This document shows, piece after piece, positions 50,028 to 59,310 of a stretch of DNA of 64,000 nucleotides; position 1 is the first letter of the stretch; each line of letters starts with the position of its first letter. The notes beneath the pieces were generated by a model that ran no database searches, was not told the DNA's origin, and worked only from the letters and a program-made list of their open reading frames with translations. Made by a program: the position numbers and the translations under genes. Source of the DNA: Ruminococcaceae bacterium R-25 (GTDB lineage Bacteria; Bacillota; Clostridia; Saccharofermentanales; Saccharofermentanaceae); the NCBI GenBank assembly GCA_003149065.1, contig QGFZ01000002.1, forward strand, positions 682,001-746,000, in the 5' to 3' direction.

Positions 50028-52463
50028 ATGTATTTTCGAATGTTGAAAAGGGATATTAAGGATAAGCCGGGTCTTAATATCGTCACCTTCATTTTTATGG
50101 TTGCGGCCGTTACTTTTATGGTAATCGGTTCGACACTTATTTACGCTATGTTCGTCGGCGAAAAGAAAACGTATGCGAAATGCAATTCTTCAGATGTTTT
50201 TGTCAGGCTTGACCAGAGCATAAGCGATAAGGAAGGCCTTGTTGAGCGCTTCATGAAAGATGTGGATGAATTGCCTGTTATAGATGATTGTGTTCATGAT
50301 GAGGTTGTTATCACAAGCTTTACCGGTATTGAACTTATCGGAGAAAACATTACGGATCATGTGCATTATTCTTCAAGTGTGATCATTACGGACATACCGG
50401 ATAAATACGATATTCCGATCGATTTTGATAACAATTACTTTGAAGTGCCTGACGGATGCATAGCTGTTTCCCAGACATTAAGCAACAGATTCGGCATCAA
50501 AGAAGGCGAAAAAGTAAGGCTTACGACACAGATAGGAAATGTATACGAGTTTACGGTAAGCACGATCTATAAGAATCCTGCGGTAACCCAGATAGACAAC
50601 ATGTATCTGTCTGATCATGACAAGGAGATTTTCTATTCGGAATGCCCGAGAAAGCACGATCTGTTCATCTGCACGGCTCCGCCCGGAATAAAGGACTATA
50701 TCACCACATTAAGAGATTCCACAGCTGACCTTATGATCAAGTATAAGGAGCAGAATACGGACGGTTATGCTTCCCGCGCACTGTTTCTTAATAACGACGG
50801 ACTTTTTGCGATCATAGTGACATGCTGCATGCTCGTTGTAGCTGTTGCGATCATGGCGATGACTATGATCACTATAGATTTCAGCCTTAAGTCAGCAATA
50901 AAAAGAGAAGAACGTGAGATCGGCATGATGAAGGCCATCGGTGTGTGGTCATTGTCTTACAAGACGCTCTTTATAGTTAAGTATCTCTTTTTCGCCGTAT
51001 TGGGCGGCATCATAGGACTTCCTGCAGGATTCTTATTAAGCAAGCTCCTTTTTAACAAGTTCGTTATGCACATCATGTATCCTGATGTAATGATGATGAT
51101 CATAATAGGTGCCATTGCGAGCATTACGACTATTCTCATCATTGCCCTTTTCAGCTTTTTCGCGCTCAGGAGAATGAATAAGATCAGTGTCATTGATGCC
51201 ATTCATGGCGAGAACAGGGGCGAGAGATTCAGCGCAATTCCCGGTCTTTCGCTTAACAAAAAGAAGCACTTGTCTGTTCCGTTGTTCCTTGCAGTCAGTG
51301 ATATCTTAAGAGGCTTTAAGAGATATATTCTTCTTATCGTTGCGTATGTCCTCGGCATCTGCATTGTTATGTTTGTCGTAAGACTTAACGATACGATCAT
51401 GACACCTGATTATGCTTATACACATTTCCAGCAGGGACAAATGGACTTTTTAATCACGATCGATGATGACTATTACTCAAAACTCATCAGCGGGCAGGGC
51501 AGTTTTAAGGGTGTAATAGATGTCATTAATTCTGATTTTGAAAATAATAGCATTCCTGCTCACATGGTGACTTATGAATACGGCAGCGGTCTGTTTAAGT
51601 TTGAAGATAAGGAAACTGTATGCCAGCTTATGTGGACTGATGCACCTTCTTCTGAGATGAAATATATTGAAGGAAATGCTCCGAAGCTCAGGAACGAAGT
51701 TGCTGTCGGCTACTACACAGCCAACGAAAAAGGAATAAAGATAGGTGATACTGTCAGCCTGGAATATGACAAGTATGAAGACGATCACGTTACTTTCCAT
51801 AAAGTAACAGAAGAATTCATTGTTACTGCATTTGTAGACAGGTTCGGTAATAACACACCGATCATTATCATGGGTGATGAATTTGAAGGTTCGACCGTTT
51901 TCGGAGGTAATTTTTTCAGTTGCACGATAGATGCGCCCGCATCACAGCATAATGCAATAATCGAAAAGATGCAGGCTCTTTATCCGGACGGTGAGGTCAC
52001 AGTCCTTCATAATAACGAGATAATGCCGCATTATCTGGTAGGCTACCAGGAGATGTTCAATCTCATAATACTCATTGTATCTTTGGTATGTGCAGTGGTA
52101 TTGATACTCCTGACATCGCTCTATGAAAATATCTTCATAGATGAGGAGACATCTGATATTGCGCTTCTCAAGAGTATGGGATTTGGCAGAGGCGTTATAC
52201 GCGCATGGCACTTCTTCAGGCTGATGCTTCTGTCTTTATTTTCGCTCCTGCTCACATATGTATTCATGGCAACGGCAGGAAACTTCCTTATCGGAAACCT
52301 GTTTAAGAGCATCATGAAGAGCGGTGATTTCACTCTCAAAGTACTGCCGCTGAGTAACTTTGTCATCGTCCCTGTATGTATTCTTGCAGGCCTGGCTCTG
52401 GTTACCTATCTGATGACGAGGATCACAAACAAGATCCAGATCTGGAAAGTGAGAAATGAATAA
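50028..52463 (+). CDS. FtsX-family ABC permease with two extracytoplasmic domains
   Basis: 811 aa. The layout is duplicated: TM1 (about residues 18-42), a first extracytoplasmic domain of about 215 residues, three membrane segments (about 262-285, 318-340, 360-380), a second TM1-like segment (about 420-440), a second extracytoplasmic domain of about 210 residues, then three membrane segments (about 680-705, 730-755, 775-800). EREIGMMKAIGV and TSDIALLKSMGF are the paired coupling helices for the ATPase. Such transporters often remove peptides or lipids from the membrane. The last base overlaps the lipoprotein start. Confidence 0.92.
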   Translation: MYFRMLKRDIKDKPGLNIVTFIFMVAAVTFMVIGSTLIYAMFVGEKKTYAKCNSSDVFVRLDQSISDKEGLVERFMKDVDELPVIDDCVHDEVVITSFTGIELIGENITDHVHYSSSVIITDIPDKYDIPIDFDNNYFEVPDGCIAVSQTLSNRFGIKEGEKVRLTTQIGNVYEFTVSTIYKNPAVTQIDNMYLSDHDKEIFYSECPRKHDLFICTAPPGIKDYITTLRDSTADLMIKYKEQNTDGYASRALFLNNDGLFAIIVTCCMLVVAVAIMAMTMITIDFSLKSAIKREEREIGMMKAIGVWSLSYKTLFIVKYLFFAVLGGIIGLPAGFLLSKLLFNKFVMHIMYPDVMMMIIIGAIASITTILIIALFSFFALRRMNKISVIDAIHGENRGERFSAIPGLSLNKKKHLSVPLFLAVSDILRGFKRYILLIVAYVLGICIVMFVVRLNDTIMTPDYAYTHFQQGQMDFLITIDDDYYSKLISGQGSFKGVIDVINSDFENNSIPAHMVTYEYGSGLFKFEDKETVCQLMWTDAPSSEMKYIEGNAPKLRNEVAVGYYTANEKGIKIGDTVSLEYDKYEDDHVTFHKVTEEFIVTAFVDRFGNNTPIIIMGDEFEGSTVFGGNFFSCTIDAPASQHNAIIEKMQALYPDGEVTVLHNNEIMPHYLVGYQEMFNLIILIVSLVCAVVLILLTSLYENIFIDEETSDIALLKSMGFGRGVIRAWHFFRLMLLSLFSLLLTYVFMATAGNFLIGNLFKSIMKSGDFTLKVLPLSNFVIVPVCILAGLALVTYLMTRITNKIQIWKVRNE

Positions 52464-53857
52464 TGAAAAAGACATATAGATTAACATCAATATTTATTCT
52501 GGGAGCACTGCTCCTGTCGGGCTGCGGCAATAAACCTGCAGTTATAGTTAATGAAAATGCGGTCATGAAACCGGTTGATTCGTATCTGACCAAAGAAGTC
52601 CGTGAATATAAGGATGAAGGAACCATAGAAACTCCTGTTTCCACTTTATCTTCTGAAGACGGTCTTTGTGTGATCAAGGTAATGCCAAGCTATTATGATG
52701 TCACGTTAGATTACGAAAAAGGTGACAGGGCAAGTGTCGGCAAAGCCTATGGCACTTTGATAAGAGAGCAGATGCCTGATTATATCGATATCATGGAACC
52801 TTATATATACGAAAATATAAGAATGGCATACAACGGAAATTATACTGAGGCAGCAGTCGAAGCGAGGGAGAAGATACTTTTCGATTCTTACCGTCAGGAG
52901 TATAAGGATGAGATTGCGGCCTTTGCCGAAGGGATCTCATGCGGCGTTCACGGAATCTCTGAAGACGGAAAGCTGAGCTACGAGGAAGCAGTCCTCGCCC
53001 AGATGATACCTGATGCCTTAAGGCCCACATGCTGCAGCGCTCTTTCTTTGTGGGGCAGCAAGACCACCACAGGCGACAGGATAACGCTCAGAAACCTTGA
53101 GTGGAATCTGGGCTCTGACAACCAGATGGGAAAGATCCATGCCGTAACTCACATGAAGAACGGCGACAGATCTCTTACTGCAATTTCTGTATTGGGACTT
53201 TTGGATATCATCTCCGGGATCAATGATGACGGTGTATTTGCAGCGATCCTTGATGTCGGTTCCGTGCAGGATGAAGCATATGTCTGCGAGGGCAGAAAGT
53301 GCTATACGATGGAATTAAGATTCGCTCTCGAAGAATATTCCACAGCGCGCGGCTTAGGTGAGTTCATGGTCAGTGAGAGCGGCAATTATACATGGTGCCA
53401 TAACCTCATCATCTCAGATGCCGACGATTCGTTCTGCGCAGAAGACTGCGTAAGCCAGGTCGTAGAAAGCGGTAAGGGGAAATCTGTCCTTCGTGACTGC
53501 AACACGCCTATACATAAGGGCCTTTCCTGGGACAGCCCGGATTCACTCTGCGTAGTTAATTCTTTTGCGTCAGAAGGCAACCAGGACGGATTCAGCGGCT
53601 CCGGTTCAAACATCATAAGATTTGCAAAATATAACCAGTGGGTTAAAGACAAAGATAAGTTTTCAGTTAAAGATGTTAAGGATCTCATAACCCAGGAGAT
53701 CGTTGACCAGTATGCTGTCCAGAATGTCCATAGTGCAGGAAGCGCGCAGCTGATCCTTATCGACTACCGCACGGGCTCAGTACAGGTAGCTTTCTCCGGT
53801 GCTGACGGTGTTTCTGACAAACCTGATTTCATTGAGGTGGACGTGATAAAAAGATAA
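52463..53857 (+). CDS. Lipoprotein resembling C45/choloylglycine-type Ntn hydrolases
   Basis: 464 aa. Signal peptide and lipobox SIFILGALLLSGC (Cys near residue 22). After a 150-residue helical region the sequence RPTCCSALSLWGSKTTTGD, then LRNLEWNLG and GLLDIISGINDDGVFAAILDVGS, resembles the acyl-CoA:6-APA acyltransferase/C45 and choloylglycine hydrolase folds. There a Cys becomes the N-terminal nucleophile. Here the CC pair (about residue 190) would be the cleavage site, giving an extracytoplasmic amidase or acyltransferase. It is co-translated with the permease (stop and start overlap), so it likely shares the module's substrate, perhaps an acylated or beta-lactam-like compound. Function is inferred, not shown. 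Confidence 0.72.
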   Translation: MKKTYRLTSIFILGALLLSGCGNKPAVIVNENAVMKPVDSYLTKEVREYKDEGTIETPVSTLSSEDGLCVIKVMPSYYDVTLDYEKGDRASVGKAYGTLIREQMPDYIDIMEPYIYENIRMAYNGNYTEAAVEAREKILFDSYRQEYKDEIAAFAEGISCGVHGISEDGKLSYEEAVLAQMIPDALRPTCCSALSLWGSKTTTGDRITLRNLEWNLGSDNQMGKIHAVTHMKNGDRSLTAISVLGLLDIISGINDDGVFAAILDVGSVQDEAYVCEGRKCYTMELRFALEEYSTARGLGEFMVSESGNYTWCHNLIISDADDSFCAEDCVSQVVESGKGKSVLRDCNTPIHKGLSWDSPDSLCVVNSFASEGNQDGFSGSGSNIIRFAKYNQWVKDKDKFSVKDVKDLITQEIVDQYAVQNVHSAGSAQLILIDYRTGSVQVAFSGADGVSDKPDFIEVDVIKR

Positions 53858-53887
53858 AGATTTGTACAAATAGGGTCCTCTTGTTTT

Positions 53888-53896
53888 TGGTATAAT
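53888..53896 (+). promoter_or_regulatory. Extended -10 promoter of the GH51 gene
   Basis: TGGTATAAT, about 62 bp before ATG 53958. Confidence 0.6.
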
Positions 53897-53957
53897 GACA
53901 GAGTGTCTAACACGATTTGCGGAAATCGGCGGAAATCTTTTTGAAGAGAGGACCTCT

Positions 53958-55469
53958 ATGTACAATCTATTCATTAACACAGGCAAGGAACTTGGCCACA
54001 TCAATCCTGAGATCCAGGGACACTTCTCTGAGCATCTCGGAAGATGTATCTACGAAGGCGTTTATGTCGGAGAGAATTCCGATATTCCCAACACCAACGG
54101 TATGCGCAACGACGTTGTCGAAGCGTTAAAGGAGATGAAGATCCCTGTTCTCCGTTGGCCCGGCGGATGCTTTGCTGACGAGTATCACTGGAAGGACGGC
54201 ATCGGTCCCAAGGAATCACGTAAGAAGATGATCAACACCAACTGGGGCGGCGTTACTGAAGACAACAGCTTCGGTACACACGAGTTCATGGAACTTGCTG
54301 AGCAGCTCGGCTGCAAGACTTATGTCAACGGCAACATCGGAAGCGGCACTGTCCGTGAGATGAGCGAATGGGTCGAATACATGACCTTTGACGGCGTATC
54401 GCCGATGGCTGATCTCAGAAGAGCCAACGGCAGGGAGAAGCCCTGGACAGTTGACTATTTTGCGGTCGGTAATGAGACATGGGGATGCGGCGGAAACATG
54501 GTTCCCGAATACTACGCAAATCTCTACAAACACTATCAGACTTTTGTTAAGCAGTATAATCCCGACAAGAAGATCAAGAAACTTGCCGTAGGTCCTACAG
54601 ACAAGGACTATAACTGGACTGAGACAATGCTCCGCGAGTGCTTCAGACAGCAGGGCTCATTCCCTCAGAACTTCGGTTATATGGACGGCCTTACGCTCCA
54701 CTATTACACACTTCCTTACGACTGGGATCACAAGGGTTCTGCCACTAAATTCAATGACAAAGAATGGTATATGACGCTCGCGAAAACTTTCGCTATGGAA
54801 GAATTCATCGAGAAGCATTCCGCCATCATGGACAGATACGATCCTGACTGCAGGATCGGTCTTATGGTTGACGAATGGGGCACATGGTATGACGTTGAGG
54901 AAGGCACCAACCCCGGTTTCCTCTATCAGCAGAATACTATCCGCGATGCCCTCATCGCCTGCATCAACCTCAACATCTTCAACAAGCACTGCAAGCGTGT
55001 AAAGATGGCTAATATCGCACAGCTCGTAAACGTTCTTCAGGCAGTTATCCTTACTGAAGGCGACAAGATGGTCAAGACTCCTACATACTATGTATTCAAG
55101 ATGTTCAGCTGCCATCAGGACGGCGAGCTTTTGGAGAGCACTCTCAACAGCTCAAAGATCGGTCTTGAGGACCAGTATATGGTTCCGAACCTCCACGAGT
55201 CAGTATCGAAGGGCAAGGACGGCAAGATCCACATTACATTGGGCAACCTCTCCTGCACGGATGCTTACGATGTAGCTTCTTCTCTCATGGGCGAGAACAT
55301 CAAGTCAGTTAAGGCTACGGTCCTTGCCGGCAAGATGGACGATTACAATACTTTCGATCAGCCTGATGTTGTTTTCGAGAAGGCATTCGACGATATCAGC
55401 TTTGAAGGCGACAAGATCACATTTAAGATCCCTGCTTCAAGCGTAATGCATATCGAAGTCGAGATCTGA
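53958..55469 (+). CDS. abfA: GH51 alpha-L-arabinofuranosidase, intracellular
   Basis: 503 aa from ATG 53958 (GAGAGGA upstream; the frame is open further 5' but lacks a site). Hydrolyses terminal alpha-L-arabinofuranosyl residues from imported arabino-oligosaccharides. GH51 landmarks: [17 protein letters not shown] near the start, [21 protein letters not shown], the acid/base Glu in [12 protein letters not shown], and the nucleophile Glu in [12 protein letters not shown]. There is no signal peptide. A C-terminal beta domain closes the protein. Followed after 2 nt by a DUF6171 gene. Confidence 0.93.
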   Translation: MYNLFINTGKELGHINPEIQGHFSEHLGRCIYEGVYVGENSDIPNTNGMRNDVVEALKEMKIPVLRWPGGCFADEYHWKDGIGPKESRKKMINTNWGGVTEDNSFGTHEFMELAEQLGCKTYVNGNIGSGTVREMSEWVEYMTFDGVSPMADLRRANGREKPWTVDYFAVGNETWGCGGNMVPEYYANLYKHYQTFVKQYNPDKKIKKLAVGPTDKDYNWTETMLRECFRQQGSFPQNFGYMDGLTLHYYTLPYDWDHKGSATKFNDKEWYMTLAKTFAMEEFIEKHSAIMDRYDPDCRIGLMVDEWGTWYDVEEGTNPGFLYQQNTIRDALIACINLNIFNKHCKRVKMANIAQLVNVLQAVILTEGDKMVKTPTYYVFKMFSCHQDGELLESTLNSSKIGLEDQYMVPNLHESVSKGKDGKIHITLGNLSCTDAYDVASSLMGENIKSVKATVLAGKMDDYNTFDQPDVVFEKAFDDISFEGDKITFKIPASSVMHIEVEI

Positions 55470-55471
55470 AA

Positions 55472-55717
55472 ATGCCCAAGCCCTGCACGCGCTGCCTTTT
55501 AAAGGATTACAGCAAGGAAGTCTATGAGCGCTTGATAGTTGAAGGCCTAAAGGCACTTCCCGCTGAAGACATTGCTGACGGCGAGGTGACTGCTATTCGT
55601 CTCGGCGTCTGCCAGGCGTGCGAAAAGCTTAACCAGGGCACATGTCTTGCCTGCGGCTGCTATGTTGAGATAAGGGCCGCGCTAAAGGCAGGGAAATGCC
55701 CGTATTCAAAATGGTAA
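55472..55717 (+). CDS. DUF6171-type cysteine-rich small protein
   Basis: 81 aa with cysteine motifs PCTRCLLKDY near the N-terminus and VCQACEKLNQGTCLACGCYVEIRAALKAGKCP in the second half (an 8-Cys set), typical of the small DUF6171 family of Clostridia. Likely metal-binding; role unknown. Starts 2 nt after the GH51 stop, so translationally linked. Confidence 0.78.
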   Translation: MPKPCTRCLLKDYSKEVYERLIVEGLKALPAEDIADGEVTAIRLGVCQACEKLNQGTCLACGCYVEIRAALKAGKCPYSKW

Positions 55718-55783
55718 TACTCTGTGGGCGGTGTCTTTTTGAAGGCACCGCCTATTATTTTGGGTGGGAGTATATCATTGTTG

Positions 55784-55851
55784 GCCTAAAAAACACCCAA
55801 CAATTATATAAAAACGGCTTTTTATGTAATTGTTGCCCGTTTTTTTGAGGC
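55784..55851. repeat. Intergenic palindrome (copy B1)
   Basis: Inner arms CAACAATTATATAAAAA (55798-55814) and its inverse with one mismatch (55819-55835) around CGGC, with weaker outer arms GCCT...AGGC. Precedes a second palindrome. Confidence 0.7.
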
Positions 55852-55887
55852 GAAAATTATATAACTCTCAATTGACGAGAAGGCGGC

Positions 55888-55975
55888 TTGTAATTTTCCT
55901 TCAAAAAATTGCTCAAAATTACAAAAAATCGCGATTTTTTGTAATTTCCGATGAATTTTAAGCCGAAAATTACAA
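55888..55975. repeat. Large intergenic palindrome (copy B2), exactly symmetric
   Basis: 88 bp centred at 55931/55932. Inner 16-bp arms AAATTACAAAAAATCG and CGATTTTTTGTAATTT are perfect. Outer arms TTGTAATTTT (55888-55897) and AAAATTACAA (55966-55975) are perfect and equidistant. The spacers between arms do not pair. Same design as 1639-1749 with a different sequence. Confidence 0.8.
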
Positions 55976-56071
55976 ACGAACAGATCTGCCGCGGCGCTAC
56001 CTCATTCCACTTATCAATCAACTTTTCTTTATGTTATATTATCTTGTATGGAATAAGAAAAGGAAAAAATA

Positions 56072-57235
56072 ATGGCAGTACTATGCAGTAATTGTGCAGG
56101 AAAACTGATCTTCAATCCGGCTTCACAGAAGCTGGAATGTGCTAACTGCGGTGCGGGATTCAGGCCGGAAGATGTCAGGGATACCGGCACTGATGTCAGT
56201 TCGAAGTATTACGACACAAGAGTCTATACATGCGGCCACTGCGGAGCTGAGATCATTACGAGCGACACGGAGTCTTCGACGTTCTGTGTTTATTGCGGCA
56301 ACCCTGCGATCGTTTTCAGCAGAGTCTCCAAAGAATACAGGCCGGACGGCATCTTGCCGTTTAAGATCACAAAGCATCAGGCGCTGGATAAGATCAAGAG
56401 CAGATTCGAGAATAATCCGATCGTGCCCCAAGAGATCGCAGGTTCGTTTAAGCCCGAAAACATGCGCGGCATATATGTACCTTACTGGGTCATAAATGCG
56501 GATTACCAGGAAGCTGACTGGATCAGCGGCACGGTTAAGCGCGGAAAATCGAGTGAGACCAGATACTATTCAAGAGCTGGTGAAGTCAAGTTCAAAAATG
56601 TTCCGATAGACGGCTCGAGGATCTTGAATGATGATGTCAGCTTAAGGCTTGAACCGTTCTATCTTGAGGACTCGAAAGAATTTGATGAGGACTATCTCAA
56701 CGGTTTCTATTCGAACACTTCTGACATGGATTTCATGGATCTCCGCGAATCGGCATCGGAAAGATGCCATAAGCTTTTCGCTGACGAGGTGGTAAAGAGC
56801 ATTCCGAAGAACGCGCGAAACGTTAAGATAAGGGACAGCATATATTGGGCCGATATCCAGGATGATCCGATCTACATGATGTTTCCGGTGTGGTTTTTGA
56901 CGTTCAAATATAACGGGAAACCTTACACTATCCTTGTTAACGGTCAGACGGGCAAGGTGACAGGAACGCTCCCCTGGCTGCAGAAGAAGATATGGGGAAT
57001 AGCCATTGCGACATTTATTCTTGTCATAGCTTTTATCGTTGCAAGCTTCTTTATCATAAGAGGAGGAGCACCGGAGATCATTACGATCGTGTGGACATGC
57101 GGCGCTGCTGCACTGTTATGCACTTCTACAATCAGTTTTTCTGTCGGATTCAGAGGACTTCGAAGGATACTTAAGAATCTGAGGCTTTCACAGTCTGAAG
57201 CGATATTTAATTTTGTAAAGAGGAGGCAGAGCTGA
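56072..57235 (+). CDS. Zinc-ribbon membrane protein
   Basis: 387 aa. Two zinc ribbons at the N-terminus: CSNCAGKLI ... CANCGAGF and CGHCGAEII ... CVYCGNPAIVF. A long soluble region follows (GILPFKITKHQALDKI, NMRGIYVPYWVINADY), then two C-terminal membrane segments (about residues 308-330 and 338-358). It belongs to the TFIIB-type zinc-ribbon membrane proteins common in Clostridia; function unknown. Its stop overlaps the next start (TGATG), forming an operon with a small membrane protein and a HAD phosphatase. Confidence 0.82.
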   Translation: MAVLCSNCAGKLIFNPASQKLECANCGAGFRPEDVRDTGTDVSSKYYDTRVYTCGHCGAEIITSDTESSTFCVYCGNPAIVFSRVSKEYRPDGILPFKITKHQALDKIKSRFENNPIVPQEIAGSFKPENMRGIYVPYWVINADYQEADWISGTVKRGKSSETRYYSRAGEVKFKNVPIDGSRILNDDVSLRLEPFYLEDSKEFDEDYLNGFYSNTSDMDFMDLRESASERCHKLFADEVVKSIPKNARNVKIRDSIYWADIQDDPIYMMFPVWFLTFKYNGKPYTILVNGQTGKVTGTLPWLQKKIWGIAIATFILVIAFIVASFFIIRGGAPEIITIVWTCGAAALLCTSTISFSVGFRGLRRILKNLRLSQSEAIFNFVKRRQS

Positions 57236-57576
57236 TGATCGAGAGATTAAATGCAAACGTTTTTACGATGTCCCTGATGGCTATAGCATTCCTGATCTTT
57301 ACAGGCGTGTCATTTGCGCTGCTCATAACATACAAGATTTTAAAGAAATACAGTGACATCGGTGATTCATCGTGCGATATTAAAGAATATTCAAGAACAG
57401 GGATCCGCTATAACCGTATGATCGATGATGCGATCACGAACGAAAAGCATTTCCTGTTTGCAGACTACGGCGTAGATCCATATGCTGAAAAGAAGCATAA
57501 CATTCCTGAAGTGCTTCTTAAGAATGCGGAAAAAGATAAACATCAATTTGAGAATCGAGGCCAGGACAACTTATGA
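57235..57576 (+). CDS. Hypothetical small membrane protein
   Basis: 113 aa. One membrane segment (about residues 12-34) followed by a charged region with YSRTGIRYNRMIDDAI and a basic/acidic tail. Overlaps the upstream gene by 1 nt and the downstream HAD gene by 4 nt (ATGA). Function unknown. Confidence 0.72.
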   Translation: MIERLNANVFTMSLMAIAFLIFTGVSFALLITYKILKKYSDIGDSSCDIKEYSRTGIRYNRMIDDAITNEKHFLFADYGVDPYAEKKHNIPEVLLKNAEKDKHQFENRGQDNL

Positions 57577-58229
57577 AAAAAGGCGTTATTTTTGATATGG
57601 ACGGCACCGTCTGGGATTCTTCCGAGAACGTTGCAAGATCTTGGACTGTAAAGGTTCATGAAGCAGGATTTACTGATAAGACCGTAACCCGCGAAGACAT
57701 CCAGAGAAACATGGGAAAACCGATGGATGCGATCGCAGATAACCTTTTCACTTATACTGAAAAGGGTCCTGAGAGAGATGCGCTGCGCTTTGCCTGTGAG
57801 AACTATGAGAATGAGTATCTCAGGCAGAACGGCGGCATCCTATACGATGGCGTTGTTGAGACCTGGGGGAAGCTTAAGGAGATGGGTTATCACGTCTATA
57901 TCGTAAGCAACTGCCAGGCAGGTTATATCGAAGCATTCCTTGGGTACTTCGGTATCGCTTACGGAACGCCGGATGATCTTGTTGAAGACATCGAGTGCTA
58001 CGGAAATAACTTCCTGCAAAAGGATGAGAATATAAAGCTCTTAGCAGAGCGCAACGGGCTTACAGATGCCTGCTACGTAGGCGATATCCAGAGTGACTAC
58101 GATGCAACGTCAAAGGCCGGTCTGCCTTTTATCCATGCTAAATACGGATTCGGCACTATCAATACCGAAGTCCCTGTAATAAACAGTTTTGACGAACTTA
58201 CAAAAGTCGTACCCGAAGTTATCGGATAA
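57573..58229 (+). CDS. HAD-family phosphatase (phosphoglycolate phosphatase-like)
   Basis: 218 aa. HAD motifs: GVIFDMDGTVWDSSENV (I), VYIVSNCQAGYIEAFL (II), YVGDIQSDYDATSKAG (IV), with an alpha-helical cap (subfamily IA). Substrate unknown. Its place just before an AraM-type dehydrogenase parallels the araL-araM order of Bacillus, where AraL is a sugar-phosphate phosphatase, although AraL is of a different HAD subfamily. Confidence 0.87.
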   Translation: MKKGVIFDMDGTVWDSSENVARSWTVKVHEAGFTDKTVTREDIQRNMGKPMDAIADNLFTYTEKGPERDALRFACENYENEYLRQNGGILYDGVVETWGKLKEMGYHVYIVSNCQAGYIEAFLGYFGIAYGTPDDLVEDIECYGNNFLQKDENIKLLAERNGLTDACYVGDIQSDYDATSKAGLPFIHAKYGFGTINTEVPVINSFDELTKVVPEVIG

Positions 58230-58250
58230 ACAGAAAGAGAGGTCATTATC

Positions 58251-59309
58251 ATGCCTAAAGACGAAATTTCCATACCTCCGATCCTTAAGATCGAGAGAGG
58301 CGTTACAGCCAATATCGGTGAATATTTAAAGGATGCCGGCTTTACACAGGTCGTTATCCTCTTCGGCAACGGACTTACATCGATGTTCGGTGACATTGTT
58401 TTCGATTCTTTCGAAAAGGCGGGCGTCAAGGTACTGCACCACCAGGAGATGGATACCGTTGATTTCAATGACATAACGGAGCTTGCCTTTGAGCTTCCGA
58501 ACAAGACCCAGGCGGTCATCGGCATGGGCGGCGGCAAGGTAATCGACGCTGCTAAATACATCGGCTATGTGCTGCGCATTCCTTTTATAAGTGTTCCTAC
58601 GAGTTCTTCGTCCGACGGCTTCTCAAGCTCGTCCGCATCGCTCATCGTCGACGGTCACAGAAAGTCGCTACCAGCGAAGATGGCTTACGGCATCCTGGTC
58701 GACACTGACGTCATCAAGAGCGCGCCCGTCAGATTCCTTTACTCCGGTGTAGGCGACATGGTCGCTAAGATCCAGTCGACTTACGACTGGCAGCACGAGG
58801 AAGATCTGGGCTACGACGAGGTCAATGATTTCGCATTCATGGTCGCGAAAAAAGCCGTAAATTCATTCGTCAGAACACCTTTCGAATCCATGGAGGAAGA
58901 CCTGTTCCTTAAAGAACTCTTGGATTCCCTCGCAATGAGCGGCGTCGCAAACGAGATCGCCGGATCTTCTGCTCCGACATCCGGCAGTGAGCACCTTATC
59001 TCACACGCTTTGGATTCATTCCTGGAGCGCCCGCAGCTTCACGGCGTTCAGGTCGGCATCGCAACTTACATCATGTGCAAGATCTTAGATCACAGATGGA
59101 AGAGAGTAGATACGATCTTTACGAAGACCGGTTTCTGGGACTATTGTGCAACGCTCGAGCTGAAGGCTGAAGACTTTGCAAAGGCTATCGACATGGCGCC
59201 TTCCATAAAGCCTCACCGCCACACTTATCTTCACGAAGAGAAGTACAGGGAGATGGCAAAGGCTCTTCTTACAACAGACGATAAACTCAAGGATATCCTG
59301 AAGGCCTGA
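58251..59309 (+). CDS. araM: sn-glycerol-1-phosphate dehydrogenase (AraM/EgsA type)
   Basis: 352 aa. Reduces dihydroxyacetone phosphate to sn-glycerol-1-phosphate with NAD(P)H. GMGGGKVIDAAKYIG (about residues 92-106) is the nucleotide-binding turn. VPTSSSSDGFSSSSASL and the metal ligands Asp in GVGDMVAK and His in GSEHLISHALD are present. AGAGAGG precedes ATG 58251. In Bacillota AraM makes G1P for archaea-like heptaprenylglyceryl lipids or has an arabinose-operon association. Flanked by HAD phosphatase and an antiporter. Confidence 0.92.
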   Translation: MPKDEISIPPILKIERGVTANIGEYLKDAGFTQVVILFGNGLTSMFGDIVFDSFEKAGVKVLHHQEMDTVDFNDITELAFELPNKTQAVIGMGGGKVIDAAKYIGYVLRIPFISVPTSSSSDGFSSSSASLIVDGHRKSLPAKMAYGILVDTDVIKSAPVRFLYSGVGDMVAKIQSTYDWQHEEDLGYDEVNDFAFMVAKKAVNSFVRTPFESMEEDLFLKELLDSLAMSGVANEIAGSSAPTSGSEHLISHALDSFLERPQLHGVQVGIATYIMCKILDHRWKRVDTIFTKTGFWDYCATLELKAEDFAKAIDMAPSIKPHRHTYLHEEKYREMAKALLTTDDKLKDILKA

Positions 59310-59310
59310 T

